A stretch of DNA of 64,000 nt from Duganella sp. SG902 (GCF_013376005.1 NZ_JABMJK010000024.1:1-64000); one strand, 5' to 3'; counted from the stretch's first letter, positions 27,387 through 36,718 are shown. The notes: a model not told the origin generated them from the sequence alone. Program-made: numbers and translations.

Positions 27387-28661
27387 ATGGCGAATATGAC
27401 CAAAGAAGATGAACTGAGACGCTCCAAATTGCTGGCGCTGGCGCTGCTGGCGAGTGCTTGCGCGTTGTTTGTCGTCACCTCGCTGATGCCGCGCGGCTTC
27501 TGGACCGACGGCTTGCGCGCCGTGTCGGAGGCCGCCATGGTGGGCGCCCTGGCCGACTGGTTCGCCGTGGTGGCGTTGTTCCGCCGGGTGCCGATTCCGT
27601 TCGTGTCGCGCCATACCGCCATCATCCCCAACAACAAGGACCGCATCGCCGACAACCTGGCGGACTTCGTGGAGGACAAATTCCTCAAGCCGGAATCGCT
27701 GGCCGCCGTCATCCTGAAAACCGATCCCGCCACCAACGTGGCCGAATGGCTGAAGGAACCAGCCAACCGTGCCTACCTCGCCGCCCATCTGGCGAAGCTG
27801 GTGCCGGAAATCCTCGCCACCGCCGACGACGACCGCATCCAGCAACTGCTGAAGGATGCGCTGCACGCCGCCATCGGCAAGCTCGATATGGCGCCAGCGT
27901 TGGGCACCGTGATCGGCAGCCTGACCAAGGAGGGCCGCCACCAGGAACTGCTGGACGATGGCATGCGCGCCCTGATCGGCATCCTCAACCGCCCCACCAC
28001 ACGCCAGTTGATGGCCGAGCTGATTACCTCATGGCTCAAGCGCGAGCACGCGGCCATGGAGCTGGTGCTGCCCACCGAGTGGATCAGCGAGAACGGCGCC
28101 GTCATGATCGCCAATACGCTCAACAACATCATGGAAAACATCGCCGCCGACAAGGACCACAAGCTGCGCCATCGTTTTGACGAGATGGTGCAGACCTTCG
28201 TGGTGCGGCTGCAAACCGATCCGGCCTTCATCGCCAAGGGCGAGGAGTTCAAGCGCTACCTGCGCGACAGCGAGACCTTCAACCGTTACAGCCACGACTT
28301 GTGGTCCAGTGTGCGCGACTGGATCCGGGCCGACATCGCCGCCGAGGACTCGCGTCTCAGCGCCGGCGTCACCAAGGCCGGCGCGTGGCTCAGCGAGGAA
28401 CTGCTGGCGCACCCCGAGATGCGCGCCTCGCTCAACCAGCACCTGGCCGGCATGGCGCGCACGCTGGCTCCGGCCTTCTCGAGCTTCCTGACGCGCCACA
28501 TCAGCGACACCGTCAAGGCCTGGGACAACAAGGACATGTCGCGCCAGATCGAACTCAATATCGGCAAGGATCTGCAATTCATCCGCGTCAATGGGACGCT
28601 GGTGGGCGCCATGGTGGGTCTGTTCCTGTATCTGCTCAGCGCGGCGGTCACCCTGCTGTGA
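27387..28661 (+). CDS. DUF445 family membrane protein (YjiN-like)
   Basis: This 424-residue protein matches the DUF445/YjiN family: an N-terminal membrane helix (about 16-36), the conserved SEAAMVGALADWFAVVALF and PFVSRHTAIIPNNKDRIADN, a long helical soluble body, and a C-terminal membrane helix (GTLVGAMVGLFLYLLSAAVT). The function is unknown. It follows the regulator gene by 24 bases and may be cotranscribed. Its end overlaps the end of the convergent oxidase gene by 14 bases. Confidence 0.85.
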   Translation: MANMTKEDELRRSKLLALALLASACALFVVTSLMPRGFWTDGLRAVSEAAMVGALADWFAVVALFRRVPIPFVSRHTAIIPNNKDRIADNLADFVEDKFLKPESLAAVILKTDPATNVAEWLKEPANRAYLAAHLAKLVPEILATADDDRIQQLLKDALHAAIGKLDMAPALGTVIGSLTKEGRHQELLDDGMRALIGILNRPTTRQLMAELITSWLKREHAAMELVLPTEWISENGAVMIANTLNNIMENIAADKDHKLRHRFDEMVQTFVVRLQTDPAFIAKGEEFKRYLRDSETFNRYSHDLWSSVRDWIRADIAAEDSRLSAGVTKAGAWLSEELLAHPEMRASLNQHLAGMARTLAPAFSSFLTRHISDTVKAWDNKDMSRQIELNIGKDLQFIRVNGTLVGAMVGLFLYLLSAAVTLL

Positions 28662-31143
28662 TGCGGATGGCGGCCGCCAGGCAGAACGCCTGCAGCGTGG
28701 TGTAGTGCCAGATCAGCGTGCAGTTATCCAGCGTGGCGCGGTTCAATTCCGTGAGCCGGCCGCTCCAGGAGCGCAGCCACAGGTAGGCAGCCAGTATCGC
28801 CAGCAGCACCGCGTGCAGGCCTTGATAGGCCAGCATCACCGCCACGGAGGCGCCCCATGCCGTGCCCACCGTGTCAAGCCGCGCCGCGATCCAGCTGCCG
28901 GTGTCTAGCCCCACACCCGCCAGCATGCAGCATAACGCCAGCGCGAACGCGCATCGCTGCCAGCCATGCGCCGCTTGCCGTCGCGCCCATGCCATCAGCA
29001 GCGATCCCGCCAGCAGCAGGCCGCATGCGGACCAGCTCCACACGGCCGCAGGCAGCGCCGCGCCGGGCGGCGGGCAAATGTCCAGCCGCATCGCGGTGTG
29101 AATGTGCGTGAAGACGAACGATGCGAACACGGTGGCGTCCACCACCAGCATGATGACGGTGGCCCACAATGAATGCGAGCGCAGGCCGCTGGCGCCTACC
29201 GGCAGCGTCACGCCGTCCGCCACACGCGCGCTGCGCATTCGCCGCGGGCCAGGCAGGCTGTCGGACTGCCACATCCACGCCAGCACGGACCCGATGGCGA
29301 CCAGGCCGCACAACCACGCGATGATTGTCATGTGTATCGTCAGCAGCAGGAAGAAACCGGCCGTGCCCAGGGCGGCGGCCAGCGGCCACCAGCTGTCGCC
29401 GGGCAGCACCTGCAGGTACAGCGGCCTGGCCTGCACGGGGCTGGTGACGATGGTTTCGCGCCGTCCTGTCACGGAGCCTGGCAGCCAGTGCGCGCCGGCC
29501 CGCACCTGTTCCGGGAGTTGCGGGTCCTCCCACAGCGGTTCGCGCGAGCGCACGTCGGGGATGCTGCGCGTCGCATAGTCCTCGGCCGGGATCCACTCCA
29601 GCGTGCCGGCGCGCCATGGATTGCCATGTTCGCGCTTCGGCCGCCACAAGGTGCGCGCCGCGTCGAACACGAACAGCAGCACGCCCAGCGCGAGCACCAG
29701 CGCGCCGATGCTGGACGCCAGGTTCAACCCATCCCAACCCATATCCGGCCCGTAGGTGTAGACCCGGCGCGGCATGCCGAGCAGGCCGCTGATGTGCATC
29801 GGGAAGAAGGCCAGGTTCATGCCAATAAACATCAGACCGAAGATCCAGCGCGCCAGCGCTTCCGACAGCCGGTGGCCGTTCACCAGCGGCAGCCAGTAAT
29901 ACAGGGCGGCGAACATCGGGAACACCAATCCGCCGATCAGCACATAGTGCAGGTGCGCGACGATGAAATAGCTGTCGTGCGCCTGCCAGTCGAACGGCAG
30001 CACCGCCACCATCACGCCGGTCAGGCCGCCTAGCACGAAGATGAACAGGAAGCCGAGCACGAACAGCATCGGCGCATTCAGGCGCACCTGCCCACGCCAT
30101 ATCGTGGCGATCCACGCGAACACCTGCAGCGCGGTCGGTATCGCCACGATCATGCTGGCGGCCGAGACCAGTGTGGACGACCACAGGCTGAGCCCCGCCG
30201 TGAACATATGGTGCGCCCACAACGCGAAGCTCACAACGCCCACGGCGCCAAGCGCCATCACCACCGGGCGATAACCTACCAATGGCGTGCCGGCCAAGGT
30301 TGGAATCATCATCGACACCATGCCGGCCGCCGGCAGGAAGATGATGTACACCTCCGGGTGGCCGAAGAACCAGAACAAGTGCTGCCACAAGACCGGATCG
30401 CCGCCGCGCGCCGCGATGAAGAACGGCCAGTCGTAAGCCCGCTCCAGTTCCAGCAGCGTGGTGCCGGCGATGATGGCCGGGAAGGCAAACACGATCATCA
30501 GCGCGATGACCAGCATGGCCCACGCATACACCGGCATGCGGCCCAGCGTCATGCCGGGGGCGCGCGTGAACAGGATGCCTACGATCAGCTCAATCGCGCC
30601 GGCGATCGCGGAGATTTCGATAAAGCCTATCCCCAGCAGCCAGAAATCGGCGTTGATGCCGGGCGAATGCTCCTTGCCGGTCAACGGCGGATACATGAAC
30701 CAGCCGCCATCCGGGGCCAGGCCAGCGAACAAACTGAGAAAGAAACCGATGCCGCCGGCGGCGTAAGCCCAGTAGGCGTAGGCGGACAAACGCGGAAACG
30801 GCAGGTCGCGCGCGCCCAGCATGGCGGGCAGCAGGAAGACCGAGATCGCCTCCACCACCGGGATCGCGAACAGGAACATCATCACCGTGCCGTGCATGGT
30901 GAAGACCTGGTTGTAGACGCCCGCGCTGAGGAAGCCGTTGTCCGGCAACGCCAGCTGCACGCGGAGCAGCAAGCCGAGTATCCCGGCCAGCACGAAGAAC
31001 AGCAGCGCGGTGCCGATGTACAGCAGGCCGATGGTCGAGTTATTGACGGTGGTGAGGAAGCGCCATCCACGCGGCGTGCGCCAGACGCGCTCCAGCTCTT
31101 CCAGTTCGCCTTCAGGACGCGGCAGGGAGCTGGGTGTGCTCAT
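28648..31143 (-). CDS. ctaD: Cytochrome c oxidase subunit I fused to subunit III-like domain
   Basis: The first about 550 residues are an A-type haem-copper oxidase subunit I: haem ligand His in MHGTVMMFLF, the CuB/proton-channel motif FFGHPEVYIIFLP, WAHHMFTAG with the two CuB His, and IVAHLHYVLIGG with the last haem ligands. The final about 230 residues hold several more membrane helices (HSLWATVIMLVVDATVFASF and AWGASVAVMLAYQGLHAVLL) resembling subunit III. The start is the ATG overlapping the subunit II stop (ATGA). With coxB and a cytochrome c lipoprotein it forms a caa3-like terminal oxidase in the inner membrane. No assembly genes (ctaB, ctaG) are nearby. Confidence 0.9.
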   Translation of the reverse strand: MSTPSSLPRPEGELEELERVWRTPRGWRFLTTVNNSTIGLLYIGTALLFFVLAGILGLLLRVQLALPDNGFLSAGVYNQVFTMHGTVMMFLFAIPVVEAISVFLLPAMLGARDLPFPRLSAYAYWAYAAGGIGFFLSLFAGLAPDGGWFMYPPLTGKEHSPGINADFWLLGIGFIEISAIAGAIELIVGILFTRAPGMTLGRMPVYAWAMLVIALMIVFAFPAIIAGTTLLELERAYDWPFFIAARGGDPVLWQHLFWFFGHPEVYIIFLPAAGMVSMMIPTLAGTPLVGYRPVVMALGAVGVVSFALWAHHMFTAGLSLWSSTLVSAASMIVAIPTALQVFAWIATIWRGQVRLNAPMLFVLGFLFIFVLGGLTGVMVAVLPFDWQAHDSYFIVAHLHYVLIGGLVFPMFAALYYWLPLVNGHRLSEALARWIFGLMFIGMNLAFFPMHISGLLGMPRRVYTYGPDMGWDGLNLASSIGALVLALGVLLFVFDAARTLWRPKREHGNPWRAGTLEWIPAEDYATRSIPDVRSREPLWEDPQLPEQVRAGAHWLPGSVTGRRETIVTSPVQARPLYLQVLPGDSWWPLAAALGTAGFFLLLTIHMTIIAWLCGLVAIGSVLAWMWQSDSLPGPRRMRSARVADGVTLPVGASGLRSHSLWATVIMLVVDATVFASFVFTHIHTAMRLDICPPPGAALPAAVWSWSACGLLLAGSLLMAWARRQAAHGWQRCAFALALCCMLAGVGLDTGSWIAARLDTVGTAWGASVAVMLAYQGLHAVLLAILAAYLWLRSWSGRLTELNRATLDNCTLIWHYTTLQAFCLAAAIRITAG

Positions 31144-32084
31144 TTCAGTTGCTCCAGATAGGCCGCCAACGCCCGCAGATCCGAACGCGAAAGGTCTGCG
31201 CTGGCCGGCATGCGCACACCGGGCTTGATCGTGTGCGGATCGGCGATCCAAGCCTCCAGCGCGCCACGCTCATTGCGCCGCGCGCCCGCGCCGAGATAGA
31301 GGCGGCCACCCACGTGTGTCAGGTCCGGTCCCAAGCCTCCGGCGACAGCGTTCGCAGGCCCGTCGCCGCGGATGACGTGGCAGGCGGCACAGCGCTGCCG
31401 CTCGAACACACGCCGGCCCGCCGCGGCCAGGCTGTCCGCAGCCGGCGGCGGGCTGGCTGCCTTCCCTTGCCACGCCAGCCATGCTGCGAATTCCGGCGCG
31501 TCCTGCGCCACCACGTGCAGCGCCATCTGCGCATGCTGCTGCCCGCAATACTCCGCGCACTGGGCGCGGTACACGCCGGCGCGATCAGCCTGCAGCGTCA
31601 TGCCGTGCACGCGGCCCGGCACCATGTCCACCTTGCCCGCCAGCGCCGGCACCCAGAAACTGTGGATCACATCCGCGCTGATCAAGCCCAGATACACGGG
31701 CTGGCCGACCGGCAGCCGTATTTCGTTGGCCAGCACGATATCCGGTCCGCCCGCCGGATCGGTGTAGCGCACCTCCCACCACCACATCCTCGCCACCACC
31801 GCGATCTTCACCGCATGCCGCGACGACGGCATGCTCAGTTGCGCACTGCGGAAGGTCGAAAACGCGAGCAGCGCGGACAGCACCAGCACCGGCAACGCGA
31901 TACCGCCGCCCCACAACCACCAGCGCGCATGCACCACGCGGCGGCCGCGCAAACCCATCACGCACAACACCATCACGCCGATAAAAATCACCGAGGCGCC
32001 GCCGGTCAGCACCCACGCCAGCTGCGCGATCACCTCGGCGTCCGGCCCGGCCGGGTGCAACGCGGATTGCTGGGGGTTCGTCAT
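31140..32084 (-). CDS. coxB: Cytochrome c oxidase subunit II with fused cytochrome c domain
   Basis: This 314-residue protein has two membrane helices (about 20-45 and 60-85), a cupredoxin domain with the CuA ligands (His in VIHSFWVPALAGKVDMVPG, then CAEYCGQQHAQM) and a C-terminal cytochrome c domain with CAACH and distal Met in GVRMPASADLS. This CuA-plus-haem c form is typical of caa3-type oxidases, where electrons enter through the attached cytochrome. The start ATG (MTNPQQSALH) overlaps the stop of the upstream cytochrome gene. A long upstream open frame does not resemble the family. Confidence 0.92.
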   Translation of the reverse strand: MTNPQQSALHPAGPDAEVIAQLAWVLTGGASVIFIGVMVLCVMGLRGRRVVHARWWLWGGGIALPVLVLSALLAFSTFRSAQLSMPSSRHAVKIAVVARMWWWEVRYTDPAGGPDIVLANEIRLPVGQPVYLGLISADVIHSFWVPALAGKVDMVPGRVHGMTLQADRAGVYRAQCAEYCGQQHAQMALHVVAQDAPEFAAWLAWQGKAASPPPAADSLAAAGRRVFERQRCAACHVIRGDGPANAVAGGLGPDLTHVGGRLYLGAGARRNERGALEAWIADPHTIKPGVRMPASADLSRSDLRALAAYLEQLK

Positions 32085-32440
32085 GGCAGCGCGTACAGGT
32101 AGGCCGCCATGTGGCGCGCATCTTCCGCCGACACACCCATCGCCGGCATGCTGGTGCCCGGCTTCATGGACGGCGGATCGATCAGCCAGCGCTCCAGCGC
32201 TTGCGGCGTGTTCGGCACGCTGCCGGCGATGTAGCTGCGCCGGCCAAAACCGTCGAGCGGCGGCCCAAGCTGCCCGCGTGCGGACGCCACGCCGGCAATC
32301 TGGTGGCAGGTCCCGCATTGGTACTGCGCCAGCAACAACTGCCCGCGCCGCGCATCACCTCCCGCCACGCGCGCGGGCGCCAGAGCGCCGCTGTCGCAAG
32401 CGGCCAGCCATGCCAGCGGTAGGAGGAAGAGGATGCGCAC
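32081..32440 (-). CDS. Lipoprotein c-type cytochrome
   Basis: This 119-residue protein has a lipoprotein signal (LAAC, lipobox Cys at about 15) and one haem c site (CGTCH) with a likely distal Met in SMPAMG. It opens the oxidase operon with a GTG start and overlaps coxB by four bases. Its last 60 residues closely resemble the second haem domain of the divergent diheme cytochrome (both contain YIAG..PN and MPAMGV..DAR..AAYL). I infer it is an anchored electron donor to the oxidase. Confidence 0.88.
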   Translation of the reverse strand: MRILFLLPLAWLAACDSGALAPARVAGGDARRGQLLLAQYQCGTCHQIAGVASARGQLGPPLDGFGRRSYIAGSVPNTPQALERWLIDPPSMKPGTSMPAMGVSAEDARHMAAYLYALP

Positions 32441-32480
32441 GATTGAGAACCCGCCTTAGCCTGAGGTCTCGATATACTAT

Positions 32481-32498
32481 AAGAATCACAATATTCTT
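32481..32498. promoter_or_regulatory. Perfect inverted repeat in the divergent cytochrome promoter
   Basis: AAGAAT (32481-32486) and ATTCTT (32493-32498) flank a six-base spacer midway between the divergent cytochrome genes (32440 and 32522). On the minus strand TATAGT (32475-32480 reversed), a good -10 hexamer, directly adjoins it, so a regulator bound here could control both operons. It vaguely recalls Rrf2/NsrR sites (AAG..CTT) but is not a proven match. Confidence 0.5.
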
Positions 32499-32521
32499 GT
32501 CGCTTCAACAGGACGCAGGTG

Positions 32522-33367
32522 ATGACCACTTCCCGCCGCCGACTCGTTGCCCTCACGGTCGCCGCCACATTGGCGGTGCTGGCGGCACTCGGCGCAACAG
32601 GTGGCGCGCTGGTGTTGTATGGCGGCTTTTACAACGTCGCCTCCACCCGCCCGCACTTCCAGTGGGTCCACAGCCTGCTGGAAATCGGCATGCAACAATC
32701 GGTGCGCCGCCACGCGCGCGACATCGTGCCGCCGGCCTCCGCCAGCCCGGCGACGATCGCGCGCGGCGCGGGCCTGTATCGCGACAATTGCGTGGTCTGC
32801 CACGGCGCGCCCGGCGTGGCGCAAGGCGACATCGGCCAGAGCATGCAGCCGGTGCCAGGTCCGCTGGCCGACGCCGCGCGCCGCTGGCGGCCCAACGAAC
32901 TGTATTGGATCACTCGCCACGGCATCAAGATGAGTGGCATGCCGGCCTGGGAATATCACCTTTCGGACCAGGATATCTGGACAGTGGCCGGCTTTCTGGT
33001 CGCGCTGCCCGCCTTGTCGCCGGGCGCTTACGCGGCGCTGATTGAGCAGGCGGGCCCCACGCAACGCGCCGCCCGGCCGGAACACGCAACCGCCAACGCT
33101 GAACGCGGCCGGCTCGCGCTCACGCAATACGCCTGCAACGCCTGCCACGTCATCCCCGGCGTCACTGGCCCGGACACCATGGTCGGCCCGCCGCTGCGTG
33201 ACCTCCACGCACGCCAGTACATCGCCGGCGGCCTGCCCAACAACGCCGCCAGCCTCACGCAGTGGATCAGGGAACCACAGCGCGTTCGCCCGCAAAGCGC
33301 GATGCCCGCGATGGGCGTGACCGAATCCGACGCGCGCGACATCGCCGCCTACCTTCTGCAGCCATAA
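32522..33367 (+). CDS. Diheme c-type cytochrome
   Basis: This 281-residue protein has an N-terminal signal or membrane anchor (LVALTVAATLAVLAALGATG) and two cytochrome c domains with haem sites CVVCH and CNACH. Probable distal Met residues lie in KMSGMPAW and SAMPAMG. It is divergent from the oxidase operon and followed 13 bases on by a permease gene. I start it at ATG 32522, since AGGA lies about ten bases upstream; an in-frame GTG directly before it is possible. A role in feeding electrons to the adjacent oxidase is inferred from context. Confidence 0.9.
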   Translation: MTTSRRRLVALTVAATLAVLAALGATGGALVLYGGFYNVASTRPHFQWVHSLLEIGMQQSVRRHARDIVPPASASPATIARGAGLYRDNCVVCHGAPGVAQGDIGQSMQPVPGPLADAARRWRPNELYWITRHGIKMSGMPAWEYHLSDQDIWTVAGFLVALPALSPGAYAALIEQAGPTQRAARPEHATANAERGRLALTQYACNACHVIPGVTGPDTMVGPPLRDLHARQYIAGGLPNNAASLTQWIREPQRVRPQSAMPAMGVTESDARDIAAYLLQP

Positions 33368-33380
33368 GGAGCCAAGTCCC

Positions 33381-34445
33381 ATGCCCCCCTCCCCGCCACC
33401 TCCCGGCAGCGAACGCGGTTTCCTGCACCGCGTGGTGCTGGCCTACGGCATCGGCATGTTGTTCATCCTGGTGCTGGCGGCCTTGTGGTACGGCGCGGAA
33501 GTTTTGCTGCTGCTGTTTGCCTGCGCGCTGTTCGCCATCCTGCTGTATGAACTCAGCCGCCGCATGGCGCGCTATCTGCCGATGCGGCGTGGCGTCGCCC
33601 TGACGATCATCGCGCTGGTGCTGGCGGTTCTGATGGGCGCCGGCGGCTGGGCGCTTGCGCCGCAGATCGCCGAGCAGGCGGCGGAACTGGGATCGGTGGT
33701 GCCGGACGCCATCGAGCGTTTGCGCACGGCGGTGGCGCGGAACGCCTTCCTGCGCAGCATCCTGGCCGACCTGCCCAGCGCCGAACAGATACGCAAGCAG
33801 CTCACCGCCATGGTGCCGAATGCCGGTCTGGTATTCAGCGGCGTGTTCGGCGCGCTGGGCAACGCCGTCATCATCCTGTGCGTGGGCCTGTACTTCGCCG
33901 CCCAGCCCACGCTGTATATCGATGGTTTCATCAAGCTGATTCCACCGCCACGCCGCGTGCGCGCGCGCGAAGTGCTGGACGCGATCGGCGACACGCTGGC
34001 CCGCTGGCTGGTCGGCAAGGCGGTATCGATGATCGTGGTCGGCGTGGCAACCGCCGCAGGCCTGTGGGTGCTGGGCGTGCCGCTGGCGCTGGTGCTGGGA
34101 CTAATCGCCGGCCTGCTCGACTTCATCCCCTACATCGGCCCCTTGATGGCCGGCGTGCCGGCGGTGCTAATCGCGTTTTCGCACGGTCCGGAGCTGGGCT
34201 TGTACACGGTGCTGCTGTTCCTCGGCATCCAGCTGGCCGAAGGCTATCTGCTGTCGCCGCTGATCGAAGCGCGCAGCGTGTCGCTGCCGCCGGCGCTGAC
34301 CATCGCCATGCAGATGCTGTTCGGCGCGTTGTTCGGCCTGGCCGGGATCGCACTGGCGACGCCGCTGGCGGCCACTCTCTCGGTGCTGGTCGCCATGTTG
34401 TACGTTCAGGACGTGTTGGGGGATCCGGCCGACGACAGGCCGTGA
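33381..34445 (+). CDS. AI-2E family transporter (PerM-like)
   Basis: This 354-residue membrane protein has about eight hydrophobic segments and the family region with LLDFIPYIGPLMAGVPAVLI and QLAEGYLLSPLIEARSVSLP. Family members export or exchange small molecules or ions; despite the name, autoinducer-2 transport is shown for few. A clear AAGGAG ribosome-binding site precedes the ATG. It follows the diheme cytochrome by 13 bases. A link to respiration is only positional. Confidence 0.88.
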   Translation: MPPSPPPPGSERGFLHRVVLAYGIGMLFILVLAALWYGAEVLLLLFACALFAILLYELSRRMARYLPMRRGVALTIIALVLAVLMGAGGWALAPQIAEQAAELGSVVPDAIERLRTAVARNAFLRSILADLPSAEQIRKQLTAMVPNAGLVFSGVFGALGNAVIILCVGLYFAAQPTLYIDGFIKLIPPPRRVRAREVLDAIGDTLARWLVGKAVSMIVVGVATAAGLWVLGVPLALVLGLIAGLLDFIPYIGPLMAGVPAVLIAFSHGPELGLYTVLLFLGIQLAEGYLLSPLIEARSVSLPPALTIAMQMLFGALFGLAGIALATPLAATLSVLVAMLYVQDVLGDPADDRP

Positions 34446-34495
34446 TTTTTTTTGATGACAAGTTCAATAATATCCGATGCCATGAGGGGGAAACG

Positions 34496-35224
34496 ATGAA
34501 ACATGTGATCACTACCGCACTTGCCACCGCGGCGCTGGCGTTTGGCCTTCCGGCTGGCGCGGCAAACTACGTCGCCATCAGCGGCGCCAATGTCGATTTC
34601 TATTACGACGCCGACCTGTGGGGCGCCGGCGCCGCGAGTGTATCCGGCAACACGATTTCATTCGCCATCAACCAGTTCAAGCAGCAAACAAGTGGCGGCG
34701 ACTATTTGGACGCTACTGTCAGCGTCGGCGTGCAAGGCGCGCTTGGAGTGATCGCTGTCGCCCACAGCGGCTACCTGCTGAATGACAACCTCGGTACGTC
34801 GCCTAATGTTTTCGTCTATTCCCATGGCGACGACTCGGCAACCAACGGCGGCACCGGCATCAGCTTCGTCACAGGGTATGCCGCGGGGAGTTTTAACGAT
34901 GGAGGCTTCACGTCACACAGCCGGTATGCGGAATATGTGTACTGGCTTCAGCACAGCTATAGTGACACTCACAACATCACCAACGAGTACGACCAATTGC
35001 ACACCTACGACGATCCGCAGGCGAAGTACGGCGCACTTGGACTGGACATCTACTTTTCAGCCGACGCCACGATTCACGGACACGGCTCGATAGGCGCCTT
35101 CATGTACGGCGCCAGCTATTCATTCGACGTTAGCCCGGTCCCCGAACCGGCCGCGTGGTTGTCGCTGAGCGCGGGGCTGGCGGCGCTGGCCCTGGTCAAC
35201 CGGCGCCGGCGCCGGCAAGCTTAA
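34496..35224 (+). CDS. PEP-CTERM sorting domain protein
   Basis: This 242-residue protein has a signal peptide (MKHVITTALATAALAFGLPAGAA), a beta-rich Gly/Ser/Tyr/Asp body, and a textbook PEP-CTERM tail: VPEPAAWLSLSAGLAALAL followed by NRRRRRQA. The tail should direct exosortase processing, with the mature protein released or bound to exopolysaccharide. The body matches no family I know. GAGGGG just before the ATG is a strong ribosome-binding site. The stop overlaps the convergent urtE stop by four bases. Base use is a little less GC-rich than its neighbours. Confidence 0.88.
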   Translation: MKHVITTALATAALAFGLPAGAANYVAISGANVDFYYDADLWGAGAASVSGNTISFAINQFKQQTSGGDYLDATVSVGVQGALGVIAVAHSGYLLNDNLGTSPNVFVYSHGDDSATNGGTGISFVTGYAAGSFNDGGFTSHSRYAEYVYWLQHSYSDTHNITNEYDQLHTYDDPQAKYGALGLDIYFSADATIHGHGSIGAFMYGASYSFDVSPVPEPAAWLSLSAGLAALALVNRRRRRQA

Positions 35225-35919
35225 ACCGCCAGATGGCGCTTCACCTCCGGATCGTTCATCGCCGCCTGCGCTCCGGAGGCGACCACCTCGCCGCGTGACA
35301 GCACCATGAACTGGTCCGCCAGCTCGTGGGCAAAGTCGAAGTACTGCTCGCACAGCAGGATGGCCATGTCGCCGCGCTGGCGCAGCAAACGGATTACGTG
35401 GCCGATGTCCTTGATGATCGATGGCTGGATGCCTTCGGTCGGCTCGTCGAGGATAATCAGCTTAGGCTCGGCCAACAGCGCGCGGGCGATGGCCAGCTGT
35501 TGCTGCTGGCCGCCGGACAGGTCGCCGCCGCGCCGGTGCAGCATTTCCTTCAACACTGGGAACAGCTCGTACACCTCGCCCTTGATGGTGGAAGCCTTCT
35601 TGCCACTGTGGGTGGCAAGGCCCATCAGCAGGTTCTCCTCCACCGTGAGCCGTGCGAAGATCTCGCGTCCCTGCGGCACGTAGGCGATGCCGGCCCGCGC
35701 GCGCTGGTGCGGCGCAAGCTTGGTGATGTCGCGCCCTTCCAGCCTGACGCTGCCCGCCGATACCGGCAATACACCCATCAGGCATTTGAGCAGCGTGGTC
35801 TTGCCCACGCCGTTGCGGCCCAACAGCGCCATGCACTTGCCCTTCTCCAGCTCCAGCGACACGCCGCGCAAGGTGTGTGCGGCACCATAGTATTGGTTGA
35901 TGTTTTCTACTTGCAGCAT
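35221..35919 (-). CDS. urtE: Urea ABC transporter ATPase UrtE
   Basis: UrtE is one of two ATPases powering high-affinity urea import. The 232-residue protein has Walker A GRNGVGKTT, signature LSGGQQQQLAIARALL and Walker B LIILDEPTEGIQ. The TEGIQPS sequence after Walker B is usual in UrtE and separates it from the related LivF. It is the last gene of the urt operon, four bases after urtD. Confidence 0.94.
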   Translation of the reverse strand: MLQVENINQYYGAAHTLRGVSLELEKGKCMALLGRNGVGKTTLLKCLMGVLPVSAGSVRLEGRDITKLAPHQRARAGIAYVPQGREIFARLTVEENLLMGLATHSGKKASTIKGEVYELFPVLKEMLHRRGGDLSGGQQQQLAIARALLAEPKLIILDEPTEGIQPSIIKDIGHVIRLLRQRGDMAILLCEQYFDFAHELADQFMVLSRGEVVASGAQAAMNDPEVKRHLAV

Positions 35920-35923
35920 ATGG

Positions 35924-36718
35924 TCAGCGTCCCAGATACACTTCGATTACACGATCGTCGGCCTGCACTTCATCCATGCGGCCCTGCGCCAGCACCGAGC
36001 CCTCGTGCAGCACCGTCACCACGCCCTGCTGCGCGATTTCGGTGACGAAGGCCATGTCGTGCTCCACCACCATGATGGAATGCTTGCCCCGCAATTCGTT
36101 CAGCAGTTCCGCCGTGCGCGCCGTTTCGGCGTCCGACATGCCGGCCACCGGTTCATCCAGCAGGATCAGCTGCGGCTCCTGCATCAGCAGCATGCCGATC
36201 TCCAGCCACTGCTTCTGGCCGTGCGACAGCAGACCGGCGAGGCGCTGCTCGCTGCCGTTCAGGCGGATCAACTTGAGGATTTCCTCGATCTTGCCGCGCT
36301 GCTCGGACGACAGGCGCGCGAACAATGTCGGCCGCACGCGCTTGTCCATCTTCATCGCCAGTTCGAGGTTCTCGAACACCGTGTGCTGCTCGAACACCGT
36401 GGGCCGCTGGAACTTGCGGCCGATGCCGGCGTGCGCGATCTCATGCTCGCTCATGCGGCTCAGGTCCATGGTCTGGCCGAAGAACGCCGTGCCGGAGGTC
36501 GGCCGGGTCTTGCCGGTGATGACGTCCATCATGGTGGTCTTGCCGGCGCCATTCGGTCCGATGATGCAACGCAGCTCGCCCACAGAGATATCGAGACTCA
36601 GCTTGTTCAGCGCGCGGAAGCCGTCGAACACCACGCTGATCTCTTCCAGGTACAAAATGGCGCCGTGGGTGGTGTCCAGCCCTTGCAGCGCGATGCGACC
36701 GTCATTCATGGCACTCAT
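35924..36718 (-). CDS. urtD: Urea ABC transporter ATPase UrtD
   Basis: This 264-residue ATPase has Walker A GPNGAGKTTMMDVITG, signature LSHGQKQWLEIGMLL and Walker B LILLDEPVAGMSDAET, the LivG-like pattern of UrtD. The start is the ATG overlapping the urtC stop (ATGA). A second ATG three codons later is possible. It pairs with UrtE at the inner face of the membrane. Confidence 0.94.
   Translation of the reverse strand: MSAMNDGRIALQGLDTTHGAILYLEEISVVFDGFRALNKLSLDISVGELRCIIGPNGAGKTTMMDVITGKTRPTSGTAFFGQTMDLSRMSEHEIAHAGIGRKFQRPTVFEQHTVFENLELAMKMDKRVRPTLFARLSSEQRGKIEEILKLIRLNGSEQRLAGLLSHGQKQWLEIGMLLMQEPQLILLDEPVAGMSDAETARTAELLNELRGKHSIMVVEHDMAFVTEIAQQGVVTVLHEGSVLAQGRMDEVQADDRVIEVYLGR

Noticed and set aside
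32085..32318. N-terminal extension of cytochrome oxidase subunit II
   Set aside because: The extra codons lie within the upstream cytochrome gene in another frame and lack a signal or homology; the coupled ATG at 32084 is better.
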